The notes under the pieces are model-generated. The model was not told the DNA's origin. It searched no databases and saw only the letters and a program-made list of their open reading frames with translations. A DNA stretch of 64,000 nt, from assembly GCA_019752925.1 (NCBI GenBank), contig JAIELP010000001.1, forward strand, positions 241,073 to 305,072. Reading direction: 5' to 3'. This document shows positions 50,889-59,115 of the stretch, in pieces. Every line of letters begins with the position of its first letter. Position 1 is the first letter of the stretch. Both the position numbers and the translations under genes were made by a program. Source of the DNA: a bacterium (GTDB taxonomy: Bacteria > Bdellovibrionota > Bdellovibrionia > Bdellovibrionales > Bdellovibrionaceae).

Positions 50889-50915
50889 TTAGGTTTTCTC
50901 ACTTTGAGCCGATCA
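50889..50915 (+). promoter_or_regulatory. sigma-28 (FliA) promoter of flagellin 1
   Basis: TTAGGTTT (50889-50896), an 11-base spacer and GCCGATCA (50908-50915) match TAAAGTTT-N11-GCCGATAA at 6 of 8 and 7 of 8 positions with exact spacing. Transcription would start near 50922, leaving a leader of about 73 bases before the ATG at 50995. Confidence 0.75.
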
Positions 50916-50953
50916 GTTGTATGAGATTGATACAAAACCCAACTCGGATCAGG

Positions 50954-50988
50954 CAAGGATGCTTGAGCAAGAGCGGTCTTCAAGGAGG
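50954..50988 (+). promoter_or_regulatory. possible CsrA binding sites in the flagellin 1 leader
   Basis: CAAGGATG (50954-50961) matches the core of the CsrA high-affinity consensus ACARGGAUGU. The second GGA is in CAAGGAGG (50981-50988), which is the Shine-Dalgarno. One site upstream and one on the ribosome binding site is the classic arrangement for CsrA repression. Whether this genome encodes csrA is not visible here. Confidence 0.4.
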
Positions 50989-50994
50989 AAGGCA

Positions 50995-51834
50995 ATGGGA
51001 CTGAGAATTAACACAAATACAGCTGGATTGAATGCTCAATACCAACTTCGCAATAACCAAAAAGGTGTTGCGTCGGCAATGGAGAGATTATCTTCCGGTT
51101 CTAAAGTTAACAGATCTGCAGATGATGCTGCTGGTTTGTCGATCTCAGAAAATATGCGTGCAAATATCCGTGCTTTGAAGCAAGCGGACAGAAATGCTCA
51201 AGACGGAGTTTCATTAACTCAGGTTGCAGAAGGTAGCCTTAGTCAGATCGCCGATATTTTAGTAAGACTTCGTGAATTAAGTTTACAAGCGGCTTCAGAT
51301 ACAGTTGCAGATCCACAAAGAGTTTTAATCAGCCGTGAATACAATCAGATGCTTGAAGAGATCGATCGCATTGCGAGCGCAACTGAATACAACGGAACAA
51401 AATTATTGTTAGGCGTTGGCGATAAGATTGATTTTCAGATTAATACAAAAAATTCAGATGCAGTAGACCGTATTTCTTTTGATCCGGCTCAAGCTGACAT
51501 GACCACAACATCATTAGGTATTGAGCACAGTGTAGTGACTGATAAGGTTGGAGCGCAACAATCGCTCGCTATGTTGGATGGAGCGATTAACAGTGTAAGT
51601 GAGTTAAGAGCAACATTCGGTTCGATACAGGCTCGTTTAAATACGACCACAGAAAATATTATTAATAGTTTAGAAAGCCTTTCTGCAGCTAACTCTCGTA
51701 TCAGAGACGCTGATATAGCAGAGGAAAGCTCGGAATTAGCTAAGAAGAATATGATGCTTCAGGCAGGGACTTCAATCCTTGCTCAAGCAAATCAGCAACC
51801 CGGACAAGCCTTGTCCCTTTTACAAAAGGGGTAA
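50995..51834 (+). CDS. fliC: flagellin
   Basis: A filament subunit of 279 residues. The N-terminal D0/D1 domain (GLRINTNTAGLNAQYQLRNN, then SSGSKVNRSADDAAGLSISENMRANIR) and the C-terminal D0/D1 domain (NSRIRDADIAEESSELAKKNMMLQAG, then SLLQKG) are complete. The variable central part is short (residues about 150-200), as in Bdellovibrio and Campylobacter-like minimal flagellins. ATG at 50995 has the strong AAGGAGG at 50982-50988; an earlier in-frame ATG at 50917 lies before the predicted transcription start and is not used. It is followed by a terminator and then a second flagellin gene. Flagellin drives motility of the free-swimming stage. Confidence 0.95.
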   Translation: MGLRINTNTAGLNAQYQLRNNQKGVASAMERLSSGSKVNRSADDAAGLSISENMRANIRALKQADRNAQDGVSLTQVAEGSLSQIADILVRLRELSLQAASDTVADPQRVLISREYNQMLEEIDRIASATEYNGTKLLLGVGDKIDFQINTKNSDAVDRISFDPAQADMTTTSLGIEHSVVTDKVGAQQSLAMLDGAINSVSELRATFGSIQARLNTTTENIINSLESLSAANSRIRDADIAEESSELAKKNMMLQAGTSILAQANQQPGQALSLLQKG

Positions 51835-51911
51835 TGAAAGTTGGGAGACTCTTGCCTGTGCAAGTGACGACGCTGATGTGAAGCAAATTCCTGCGAGGAA
51901 TTAGAAAAGCG

Positions 51912-51938
51912 GGGTCCGGTCCCCTAAAGACCGGGCCC
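51912..51938 (+). terminator. terminator between the two flagellin genes
   Basis: GGGTCCGGTC and GACCGGGCCC form a 10-bp stem with one G-U pair around a seven-base loop, 77 bases after the flagellin 1 stop. A-T-rich bases with a TTCTTTT run follow, so termination may be partial. Confidence 0.6.
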
Positions 51939-51970
51939 ACAAATTGGTTCTTTTAAATTTATTTTAAATT

Positions 51971-52022
51971 GCTGAAAAACGGATTTTCAGCATTAACAAA
52001 AACAAGCTACGGATAGCTTGTT
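51971..52022 (+). promoter_or_regulatory. two hairpins with ACGGA loops in the flagellin 2 leader
   Basis: GCTGAAAA/TTTTCAGC (51971-51991) encloses ACGGA, and AACAAGCTA/TAGCTTGTT (52001-52022) encloses CGGA with C closing bases. GGA displayed in a hairpin loop is the typical CsrA recognition element. The Shine-Dalgarno AAGGAGG follows at 52038-52044. No sigma-28 promoter is visible just before flagellin 2, so expression may come from read-through or an unrecognised promoter. Confidence 0.5.
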
Positions 52023-52049
52023 TCAAGGAAGGTAAACAAGGAGGATTTT

Positions 52050-52886
52050 ATGGGGTTACGTATAGCCACAAACGTGCAGGCGATTAATGCACAAAAGAAT
52101 TTGTACGGTCTGAGCAATCAGATATCGACAACGATGGCCAGATTATCATCTGGGTACAGAATCAATAGATCAGCAGATGATGCTGCGGGTTTAGCGATTT
52201 CAGAGAACTTAAAAGCACAGATTCGTGGTTTTAAGCAAGCCAACAGAAATGCGAATGACGGTATATCGTTAGTGCAAGTTGCTGAGGGTGGATTGAACGA
52301 AATTTCAGGTATGTTAGTACGTCTTCGTGAGTTAGCGATCCAAACATCATCTGATACAGTAGGTGACCGTGAAAGAGCGTTAGTGGATGTTGAGTATCAA
52401 CAATTAAAAGAAGAGATCGAGCGCGTAGCACAGACGACACAGTTTAACGGTGCGCCATTATTGAATGGTATGGGTGGAGTTTTAGACTTCCAAGTGGGTG
52501 TTTATAATGATCCGATCAATGACCGTATCAGTTTTGATGCCGGTGCAGGTAATGCTACTTTAGAATCTTTGATGTTAACGGAATTAAACGTTGCCTCTAA
52601 AGAAGCTTCACAAGAAAGTTTGGCATTCGTAGATGAAGCTATGAGCTTTATCGGTTCAGCACGCGCTAATTTAGGTGCTTTACAGAATCGTTTACAAACA
52701 ACTTCAGAGGTTTTAGGTACAGCGGAAGAAAACTTTGCAGCAGCCAACTCACGTATTCGTGATACTGATATCGCGGCGGAATCGACAGCATTAGCTAAGA
52801 ATAATATTTTAATGAATGCGGCGACTTCGGTACTGAGCCAGGCTAATACGCAGCAACAGTTAGCTCTGAAGTTATTACAATCATAG
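52050..52886 (+). CDS. flagellin (second copy)
   Basis: A filament subunit of 278 residues, close to the upstream flagellin in both conserved ends: GLRIATNVQAINAQKNLYGL, SSGYRINRSADDAAGLAISENLKAQIR, and the C-terminal NSRIRDTDIAAESTALAKNNILM. The central part differs more. CAAGGAGGA lies before the ATG. Multiple flagellins of this type occur in Bdellovibrio filaments. Its leader carries two GGA-loop hairpins. A small inverted repeat ATTGAAG/CTTCAAT lies just after the stop (52892-52912). Confidence 0.95.
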   Translation: MGLRIATNVQAINAQKNLYGLSNQISTTMARLSSGYRINRSADDAAGLAISENLKAQIRGFKQANRNANDGISLVQVAEGGLNEISGMLVRLRELAIQTSSDTVGDRERALVDVEYQQLKEEIERVAQTTQFNGAPLLNGMGGVLDFQVGVYNDPINDRISFDAGAGNATLESLMLTELNVASKEASQESLAFVDEAMSFIGSARANLGALQNRLQTTSEVLGTAEENFAAANSRIRDTDIAAESTALAKNNILMNAATSVLSQANTQQQLALKLLQS

Positions 52887-53014
52887 GCTTAATTGAAGTT
52901 TAAACCTTCAATGAGCCTTGGTCTGAGACTGATGCCACTGGTGTGTTTAAAATAGGTTGAGTTTTTGATCCAGATTTGCGAACTTATGTTTCCTTATAAG
53001 GGAAACGGGGATTC

Positions 53015-53560
53015 GTGAACATATCCAAGCTTGTTCGTACAGTTAAAGTCATTTGCCAAATAGGTAAATGCTTAAAGAGTCAGATAAGTATTTTAACAAT
53101 ACTTGTAGCGGGACTCGTGTGTTCAAAATCAACTTATGCTCTTGAGATGAGTGTTGTAGGTCCATGTGATCAACAGCCGAAGCTCGAAGTGTATGTAGAT
53201 ATAAAAGATAAAGAAGAAGTCACATTAGGTGACCTGACAGTAAAAGTGCTGAACTCTAGAGGTGTACCTTTTAAAGGGGATGCGTCGGGTATTGCACAAA
53301 TATATGATTCACCATTAGGTGACGAAGCAATCGAGGTTTTAAGCCCTTCGATTCTACGCGCTTATGGATGGTGTGTACATGTAGACAACGATGAACCGGC
53401 AGAGATGCCAGACAAAGTTGTGATCACATCGCAGGTATCAAAAATTACCTGGTTCTATGCCTATTCCCTTTACGATAAAGGTGAATGGAAAGACTACTGC
53501 ACTCCGTCTTGGAAAGTGCGATCGCTAAACTATTGCCAAAAACCACAATCAAATAAATAA
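53015..53560 (+). CDS. exported cysteine-containing protein, unknown
   Basis: Not clearly recognised. The 181-residue product has an extended N-terminal region with a hydrophobic segment (residues about 27-43, then STYALE) acting as signal peptide. The mature part contains beta strands and several cysteines (VVGPCDQQPK, YGWCVHVDN, DYCTPSW, NYCQKP), likely forming disulphides. A DUF4430-like pattern (YGWCVHVDN followed by ITWFYAYSLY) is possible but weak. The start is GTG with GGGGA upstream. It lies just after the flagellins, but no shared promoter is evident, so a flagellar role is only a guess. Confidence 0.5.
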   Translation: MNISKLVRTVKVICQIGKCLKSQISILTILVAGLVCSKSTYALEMSVVGPCDQQPKLEVYVDIKDKEEVTLGDLTVKVLNSRGVPFKGDASGIAQIYDSPLGDEAIEVLSPSILRAYGWCVHVDNDEPAEMPDKVVITSQVSKITWFYAYSLYDKGEWKDYCTPSWKVRSLNYCQKPQSNK

Positions 53561-53568
53561 TCATTTAA

Positions 53569-53751
53569 ATGTATAAGCTTATTGAAAAATACAAAAGTAT
53601 GACGGCCAGCAAAAGGTTCAGTTATAAAATATTGCTGATTATACTATTTATCATTGTAATGGTAGCCCTATTTACTCAACAAATACGTCAGTCCGATAAT
53701 AAGGGAATAAATATGGAACAAAAATATATTCCTGGTATTCGTCGTTTTTAA
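53569..53751 (+). CDS. possible small membrane protein
   Basis: A 60-residue frame with a basic N-terminus, one membrane helix (residues about 21-38, ILLIILFIIVMVALF) and a polar tail ending in RRF. It fits the 207-base gap between two genes on the same strand. It has no ribosome binding site before ATG 53569, and no homologue is recognised. It could be a real small membrane protein or a chance open frame. Confidence 0.35.
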   Translation: MYKLIEKYKSMTASKRFSYKILLIILFIIVMVALFTQQIRQSDNKGINMEQKYIPGIRRF

Positions 53752-53767
53752 TTGAAAGGATTTTATT

Positions 53768-54730
53768 ATGCAAAATATGCCGTTCCGTAAACTGGGTGAC
53801 TCAGGTATTTCAGTTAGTTTATTTTCGTTTGGTTCGTGGATTACATTTAGTAAACAGATGGATCTGGACGCCTCACGTGAGTGTATCAAATACGCATTCG
53901 ATAATGGTGTAAATTTTTTTGATAATGCCGAAGTATATGCGCATGGTAAATCAGAAGAGTTGATGGGGGAGTCGTTTCGCAAAATAGGATTGACCCGCAA
54001 TGAATATGTTTTAACCACCAAATTTTTTTGGGGCATTGAAAATCGCGTTAATTTTCAGAATACTTTAAACCGTAAATATTTAATGCAAGCTATTGATGGT
54101 TCGCTGGCGCGTTTAAAAACAGATTTTATCGATGTGGCGTATTGTCACCGCTATGATCCTGAAACTCCGATTCATGAAATTTGTTTTGCTATGGATCAGA
54201 TGATTCGGGATGGTAAAGCACTTTATTGGGGAACCAGTGAGTGGCCAGCTTTGGCTATAGATATGGCTTATGATTTTTGTGTGCAGCATGGATTACACAG
54301 ACCAATAGTAGAACAGCCGCAATACAATTTAATTCACAAAGATAAAGTTGAAAAAGAATTTGCGCCTTTATATAAAAAAATGAAGCTGGGTTTAACTACT
54401 TGGAGCCCACTTGCATCGGGAAGTCTAACTGGAAAATATATGAATGGTATTCCTAATGAGTCACGTGCCGCAATGCCATCGTTAGGGTATGTTAAAGATG
54501 AAGTACTCAACACATCAAATCAGAAACTGGTAAAAAAATTAAGTGAAATTTCTGTCAAGTCAGGCATTTCAATGACTCATTTGGCTCTTAATTGGTGCGC
54601 TTTAAATCCAAACGTAAGCACGGTTATTTTGGGTGCAAGCCGCTTAGAGCAGCTGAAAGATAATCTGTCAGCTCTTAAGCATATTAAGCAGGTTCAAGAA
54701 CTAAAAAAAGAATTGGATTCGTTAGCTTAA
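53768..54730 (+). CDS. aldo/keto reductase, YghZ/Kv-beta-like
   Basis: An NADPH-dependent oxidoreductase of the TIM-barrel aldo/keto reductase family, 320 residues. The catalytic set is Asp and Tyr in FFDNAEVYAHG, Lys in LTTKFFW and His in YCHRYDPE. EYDR-like EQPQYNLIHK and WSPLASGSLTGKY, and the cofactor segment STVILGASRLEQLKDN, match the K+-channel beta/YghZ subgroup, which reduces methylglyoxal and other aldehydes. The gene has AAGGA upstream and is monocistronic. Confidence 0.92.
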   Translation: MQNMPFRKLGDSGISVSLFSFGSWITFSKQMDLDASRECIKYAFDNGVNFFDNAEVYAHGKSEELMGESFRKIGLTRNEYVLTTKFFWGIENRVNFQNTLNRKYLMQAIDGSLARLKTDFIDVAYCHRYDPETPIHEICFAMDQMIRDGKALYWGTSEWPALAIDMAYDFCVQHGLHRPIVEQPQYNLIHKDKVEKEFAPLYKKMKLGLTTWSPLASGSLTGKYMNGIPNESRAAMPSLGYVKDEVLNTSNQKLVKKLSEISVKSGISMTHLALNWCALNPNVSTVILGASRLEQLKDNLSALKHIKQVQELKKELDSLA

Positions 54731-54751
54731 ATTTGTTTATAAAATACTGGC

Positions 54752-55915
54752 TTATTTTAAATAGACTAGTATTTTCTGCAATTTTTCATCTGTTTGTTTT
54801 AAAACAGCCTCGCGCCAAGAGGTATCTGATGGGTAAAACATTTCACGGTACAGAGCTTTAATTTTTTCGCTTTCAGCTTGTTCAGCAGAGTTATGGAAGT
54901 TTTGATTTTCAAGAACAACTCTGCGTAAAGATTCAATTGAGCCCAGTGTTTTTTGGCTGTCCATTGTGCCGTATTCAAAAGTAATACCTGATACCTCTGT
55001 ATCAACATTTAGTTTTATTTTATCCATAAAGTAGTTAAGCATTTCTCCTTCTACAGCGTAAAAATTTTTTTTATCTGCAAAATCAATTTCATCTTTATTG
55101 TAAACTTTTAAAAGATTTTGCGAGTTTTGATCAGTTGATTTACCCGCAAGTAAGTGTAATTTAGCTTTTTCACCATATCCGGTATGAAGGTCTACCAGCA
55201 TTACTTTTTTAAAACTTCCGGGCTTAATAAATTCTATAATTAAATCCTGAATGAGCAAAGACTGTATTTGAGTTTTATCGCCGCCGTAAAATACACCTTT
55301 GGGATAAGTGTACTGGCCCTTTAAAATTGAACTGCGCAAAGTATCCATAGAGTAGAGAACAGTATTTTTAATTGAATTTAAAATAAACCCTGTATGGCTG
55401 AAAAAACCTGTAGATGGAGGATTTGAAGGGTTTAAAAAAGAATTTATTAATGCATATTTTTGATCATCAGGTTTAAACATTTCGCGTGTTAGTACAAAGT
55501 TACGGTTTAAATCAATATTAGCCTCGTTAACTCGACGGTCATTCTTGAAGCCGTATAGATTAAATCCATGAATCATCAGAATTGCGGTGTTTCCGTTGTT
55601 CAAGTTTTGGTCGAGCAAGTACCTTTGGACCGCAGATCCTGCAAAAGCTTCGATTCCGTGTGTTCCCGAAATCAGTATAAGTAAGTTTTTTTTCTTAGAT
55701 TTTTCGTTTTTGGCAGGAAAGAAATATGATTTTAGAGTTCCTTCAGCGTACTGAAATTCATGAATCTCAGCATTTTTGTTACTGGCTTTTGCCTTGGAAA
55801 ATTTTGCATCAAAATCGGCTTCGCACTCTGGATACGTATTTTTGAAGTAATCTGTAGTAGCTGATTGAGTTTGATAAGTAAAAAGAACAATTGTGGAAAT
55901 TAGGAAATATTTCAT
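54752..55915 (-). CDS. exported M14-like zinc peptidase (DUF2817)
   Basis: A 387-residue exported protein with signal peptide (about residues 1-18). It has the metallocarboxypeptidase motifs of DUF2817: SGTHGIEAFAGS with the His and Glu metal ligands, NRN in IDLNRNF, the third ligand His in VDLHTGYGEK, and a late Glu in GITFEYG. Such enzymes trim amino acids or peptides from peptidoglycan or proteins. ATG at 55915 is chosen over TTG at 55918. There is no ribosome binding site, and CATACT a few bases upstream places a possible leaderless start at the ATG. Confidence 0.7.
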   Translation of the reverse strand: MKYFLISTIVLFTYQTQSATTDYFKNTYPECEADFDAKFSKAKASNKNAEIHEFQYAEGTLKSYFFPAKNEKSKKKNLLILISGTHGIEAFAGSAVQRYLLDQNLNNGNTAILMIHGFNLYGFKNDRRVNEANIDLNRNFVLTREMFKPDDQKYALINSFLNPSNPPSTGFFSHTGFILNSIKNTVLYSMDTLRSSILKGQYTYPKGVFYGGDKTQIQSLLIQDLIIEFIKPGSFKKVMLVDLHTGYGEKAKLHLLAGKSTDQNSQNLLKVYNKDEIDFADKKNFYAVEGEMLNYFMDKIKLNVDTEVSGITFEYGTMDSQKTLGSIESLRRVVLENQNFHNSAEQAESEKIKALYREMFYPSDTSWREAVLKQTDEKLQKILVYLK

Positions 55916-56042
55916 CAAAACAGTATGAACCTTTATTTAAATTATGGCATTTGGTTTGTGCCGCATCGACGACAGCTATCTATGCGTGGTTTCGCTATAA
56001 ACTCCTTGTTCGTCACAGAAGCCAGATTAAGGTCTAGTCGAG

Positions 56043-56069
56043 TTAAGATCTCAGTAAGAAAACCGATAA
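56043..56069 (+). promoter_or_regulatory. sigma-28-type promoter of the TPR lipoprotein gene
   Basis: TTAAGATC (56043-56050), an 11-base spacer and ACCGATAA (56062-56069) match sigma-28 at 5 of 8 and 7 of 8 positions. AAAACCGATAAGT (56059-56071) is identical to the sequence upstream of the diguanylate cyclase gene. Transcription would begin at about the GTG at 56077, and no Shine-Dalgarno is present. Confidence 0.5.
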
Positions 56070-56076
56070 GTTAAAT

Positions 56077-57837
56077 GTGAAACAGAGTTTATTTTATATT
56101 CTATCTTTATTGCTGGCGGTGGGTTGCGCAACCCATAAGCCTATTCAGAACAATGAAGTTTTCACTATGAAAACCGATATGTTTCCGCAGAATATTTCCA
56201 GAGCCGAGTACTATGAGCAAATGGCCATCAGTTACTCGCTTGAAAATGACTCAGATAAAGCTATCGAGTATTTTAGACTGTCTTTGTTACATAATCCTAA
56301 AAGAGTATCTCCTTATTTAAGTTTATCTGACGAATACAGAAAAGTTAAACGTAACCACTTAGCAATTGTTGAGTTGAGCGAAGCGCTTAAGTTAGAGCCT
56401 GACAATCTATCCATTCTTAAAAAAATTGGTGACTTGTACCTTGAAACTAAAATTTATTCAAAAGCACGCGAAGTTTATAAAACAATGTTACAAAAAGATC
56501 ATAAATTTGAAGAAGCAGAATGGGCTTTGTTTTATATTTTTAAAATCGAGAAAAAATACAATGAAGCATTAAGCACATTGGTGAAAATCAGTCCGAATGA
56601 TTCAAATAATTTCAGAATTGCCTATGAAAAAGCTATGATTTATAAAATTACTAGAGAATCAGAGCTTTATAATGAGTGGCTGGCTCAGGCTTATGCACTT
56701 AATCCACGTGATCGTCAGGTAGTTCTTGAGTACGTAACAAATTCCTTTGCGCAAAAACAGTTTAAAGAGTCAACTTTTGCTCTTATGAATTTTTCTGATA
56801 CTCATGAATTTGATATGGAAATTTCACAAAACTTATCCTATTCAGCCGTTCAGTCTGAGCATTATGAAGTTGCTTTGCGTGAATACAATAAACAACGTCC
56901 TTTAACATACGATATCGGAATGATAGATCTGAAAAAGGCCCATGTTTATTATTTAATGAACGATTTAAAGAATGCAGAAAAGCTATATTTATCACTTTTA
57001 AGGTATCAGGAAAGCGACGAAGCTCGCTTTTACCTGGCTCAAATTTATATTACACAGGAAAAACCTGATGATGCCGCCTTTATCTTAAGTAAAATTCCTA
57101 CTTCATCTGATTACTACGGCGAAGCACAGGTTCGTTTAGCTTTATATCACAAACTTGAAGGCAAATACGATGACGCTATCAATACAATTCGTTCGGCCTT
57201 TATTGCAAGACCTGATCAGCTAGTAATCTACAAGACTTATGCAGATTTCATGATCGAGGGTAAAAGATACGTTGAAACAGTTGCCTTACTTGAAAAGGGC
57301 ATTCAATTATTTCCTCGCGATGAAGATTTGCGTCTGAAAATGGCTTTTCTGCACTATAGACTGAGCAATCAAAAAGCATTCAAAAAACAAATTTTTGCAG
57401 CTTTAAAAATTAACCCGCGAAGTGCCAATGTTTATTCGATGCTAGCTGAGCTTTGGTACCTGAAAAATAAAAGCCCTGATGATATCGTGTTCTTCGTAAA
57501 TAAGGCTGTTGAGTTGAAATCGACAAATAAAAACATAAAGCCACTCTTGGCATGGGCCCTTATGCAACAAAACAACTCGACTGAGGCCGTGGCCATCTTT
57601 GAAGAGTTTTACGAGGAAAATCCGAAAGAATCTTTCTTTGCGAGATCACTTTCGCAAGTCTATAGTCGTGCGGATGTTAAACAAAAAGCCAAAGACTTGG
57701 CGGATGCAGCCACTGTATTGGAATCCAACGACAGCCTAAAGTCGAGATTCCTTTTCAGACCTGAAACTCAGCAAGTGGATGCCGAACAATTTAAACAAAA
57801 CCCGACGCGACTTCCTGCCAGTCTAGAAAATAACTAA
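56077..57837 (+). CDS. TPR-repeat lipoprotein
   Basis: A 586-residue lipoprotein. The signal MKQSLFYILSLLLAVGC ends in a lipobox (L-A-V-G-C) with lipid attachment at Cys17. The rest is a long array of tetratricopeptide repeats: EYYEQMAISYSLENDSDKAIEYFRLSLLHNP, HLAIVELSEALKLEP, and further helix pairs to about residue 560, which form a protein-binding superhelix. Its start is GTG directly after a sigma-28-like promoter. It heads the surface cluster with a LysM/barrel protein, an FN3 lipoprotein and the fibre gene, so it may help assemble or export the fibre; this is inference from position. Confidence 0.82.
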   Translation: MKQSLFYILSLLLAVGCATHKPIQNNEVFTMKTDMFPQNISRAEYYEQMAISYSLENDSDKAIEYFRLSLLHNPKRVSPYLSLSDEYRKVKRNHLAIVELSEALKLEPDNLSILKKIGDLYLETKIYSKAREVYKTMLQKDHKFEEAEWALFYIFKIEKKYNEALSTLVKISPNDSNNFRIAYEKAMIYKITRESELYNEWLAQAYALNPRDRQVVLEYVTNSFAQKQFKESTFALMNFSDTHEFDMEISQNLSYSAVQSEHYEVALREYNKQRPLTYDIGMIDLKKAHVYYLMNDLKNAEKLYLSLLRYQESDEARFYLAQIYITQEKPDDAAFILSKIPTSSDYYGEAQVRLALYHKLEGKYDDAINTIRSAFIARPDQLVIYKTYADFMIEGKRYVETVALLEKGIQLFPRDEDLRLKMAFLHYRLSNQKAFKKQIFAALKINPRSANVYSMLAELWYLKNKSPDDIVFFVNKAVELKSTNKNIKPLLAWALMQQNNSTEAVAIFEEFYEENPKESFFARSLSQVYSRADVKQKAKDLADAATVLESNDSLKSRFLFRPETQQVDAEQFKQNPTRLPASLENN

Positions 57838-57885
57838 TATTCGCAGATCGCTTTCTTTTATTCTAAGTCATTGAAATAATTGAAA

Positions 57886-59115
57886 ATGATGACAGAAGTA
57901 CGACTTAAATTTATTAACAGCATTTTGATATTAATATTTTTACAGCTCATTTTTTTACAGAAAATTGATGCGGCAGAAATTTGTACGCCTTTATCAAAAC
58001 AAACACGCTACTCTGTTCAAAACGGTGAAGACTTTTATTCCATATTAAAAAACTTTCGTCTGGAGCCTGTAATTGGCGATGGTGGCTCGTTAGAGGCACT
58101 TCAGAAAATGAATAATGTGCCAAATCAAACAGCCACAGAGCCTGGCAATGAAATTATTATGCCGTTTAAATGCGAAGAGCAATTGGTCGGATGGCGTGTA
58201 ATTGATAAAGGAACTTACCGACTTATTACTTCTGAAAAAATCGGAAAAATTACAGGAACAGACGGAAAAGTTAAAACTGAAAACCTCGGTGCAGATCAAC
58301 AAACTACAGATATTTTAAATAAAGATATTCCAGGTGGTGCTCAGGTAGATCTTGATTCTGTTGGCCCTACGGAGGAAGTATCGGAAGCTCTCCGTTACCG
58401 CATGATTTGTGACGGCGAGTGGACCGGTACAGAATGTATCACGCGTTATTCTACAATTTTTGTAACAGGCGCAGCTTGGTACAACCGCTACGATGGTACC
58501 GATAGAACAACCGGCGGACAAGGTGTTCTGCTGAGTAAGCTGAATCCGGAAGTTGGCTTTGGTTGGAATAATTATTGGACAGAAAACTTCAGAACTGATT
58601 TGTATTTCTCAGTCATTAACAATGACATTCATCCTGAGATTCGTGAGAGACCTATTGAGCAAAGTAAAAAAACCTTAAACACATTCAGTGCATCTGCGCG
58701 CTACGACATTGGCAAATGGGGGTTTAGCGCCGGCATTCAGCAACGTGAAAGATTGTTCTACCGATTCTTAGTACAGAATATCGTTTTGTTTGACGACGGA
58801 GGAGTTGTTGTGAATGCGGTTCCGCTTGTTGATGTGCACGTAGGTGCAAGTTACATGTTCCATCAATCCGGAAAATTCCGTTTTGACGGGGAAGTTAATA
58901 TGACATCAATTCAGGGTGGCGGCACCAGCGGTTACAATGTTAATGCCGGAACTGCTTTTGATATTGGGTTTACTGTTCAGCAAGATCGCGTGAAAGAATA
59001 TCTTTTTGGTACGGTAAAATATGAGGTGTCTCAACAAGATACGGATATTCTGTTACAGAAAGCATCTAAACTAGGATTTAAATTTGGGTACGCATGGAAG
59101 CTGAAAGATTGGTAA
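57886..59115 (+). CDS. outer-membrane protein with LysM-like N-terminus
   Basis: A 409-residue exported protein. After the signal peptide (cleavage after KIDA) lies a LysM-like segment (residues about 40-95: YSVQNGEDFYSILKNF to EPGNEIIMPF), which could hold peptidoglycan. A Gly/Asp-rich linker follows, and the last 220 residues read as amphipathic beta strands with aromatic ends (WGFSAGIQQRERLFYRF, GASYMFHQSGKFRFDGEVNM), ending FKFGYAWKLKDW, in keeping with an outer-membrane barrel. It could link the wall to the outer membrane. ATG at 57886 is chosen, without a clear ribosome binding site. The stop codon overlaps an ATG (TAATG) that begins a 15-codon frame. Confidence 0.65.
   Translation: MMTEVRLKFINSILILIFLQLIFLQKIDAAEICTPLSKQTRYSVQNGEDFYSILKNFRLEPVIGDGGSLEALQKMNNVPNQTATEPGNEIIMPFKCEEQLVGWRVIDKGTYRLITSEKIGKITGTDGKVKTENLGADQQTTDILNKDIPGGAQVDLDSVGPTEEVSEALRYRMICDGEWTGTECITRYSTIFVTGAAWYNRYDGTDRTTGGQGVLLSKLNPEVGFGWNNYWTENFRTDLYFSVINNDIHPEIRERPIEQSKKTLNTFSASARYDIGKWGFSAGIQQRERLFYRFLVQNIVLFDDGGVVVNAVPLVDVHVGASYMFHQSGKFRFDGEVNMTSIQGGGTSGYNVNAGTAFDIGFTVQQDRVKEYLFGTVKYEVSQQDTDILLQKASKLGFKFGYAWKLKDW

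Noticed and set aside
50917..50994. Longer flagellin start at ATG 50917
   Set aside because: It would add 26 non-flagellin residues, lies before the predicted transcription start and lacks a ribosome binding site, while ATG 50995 has a strong one.
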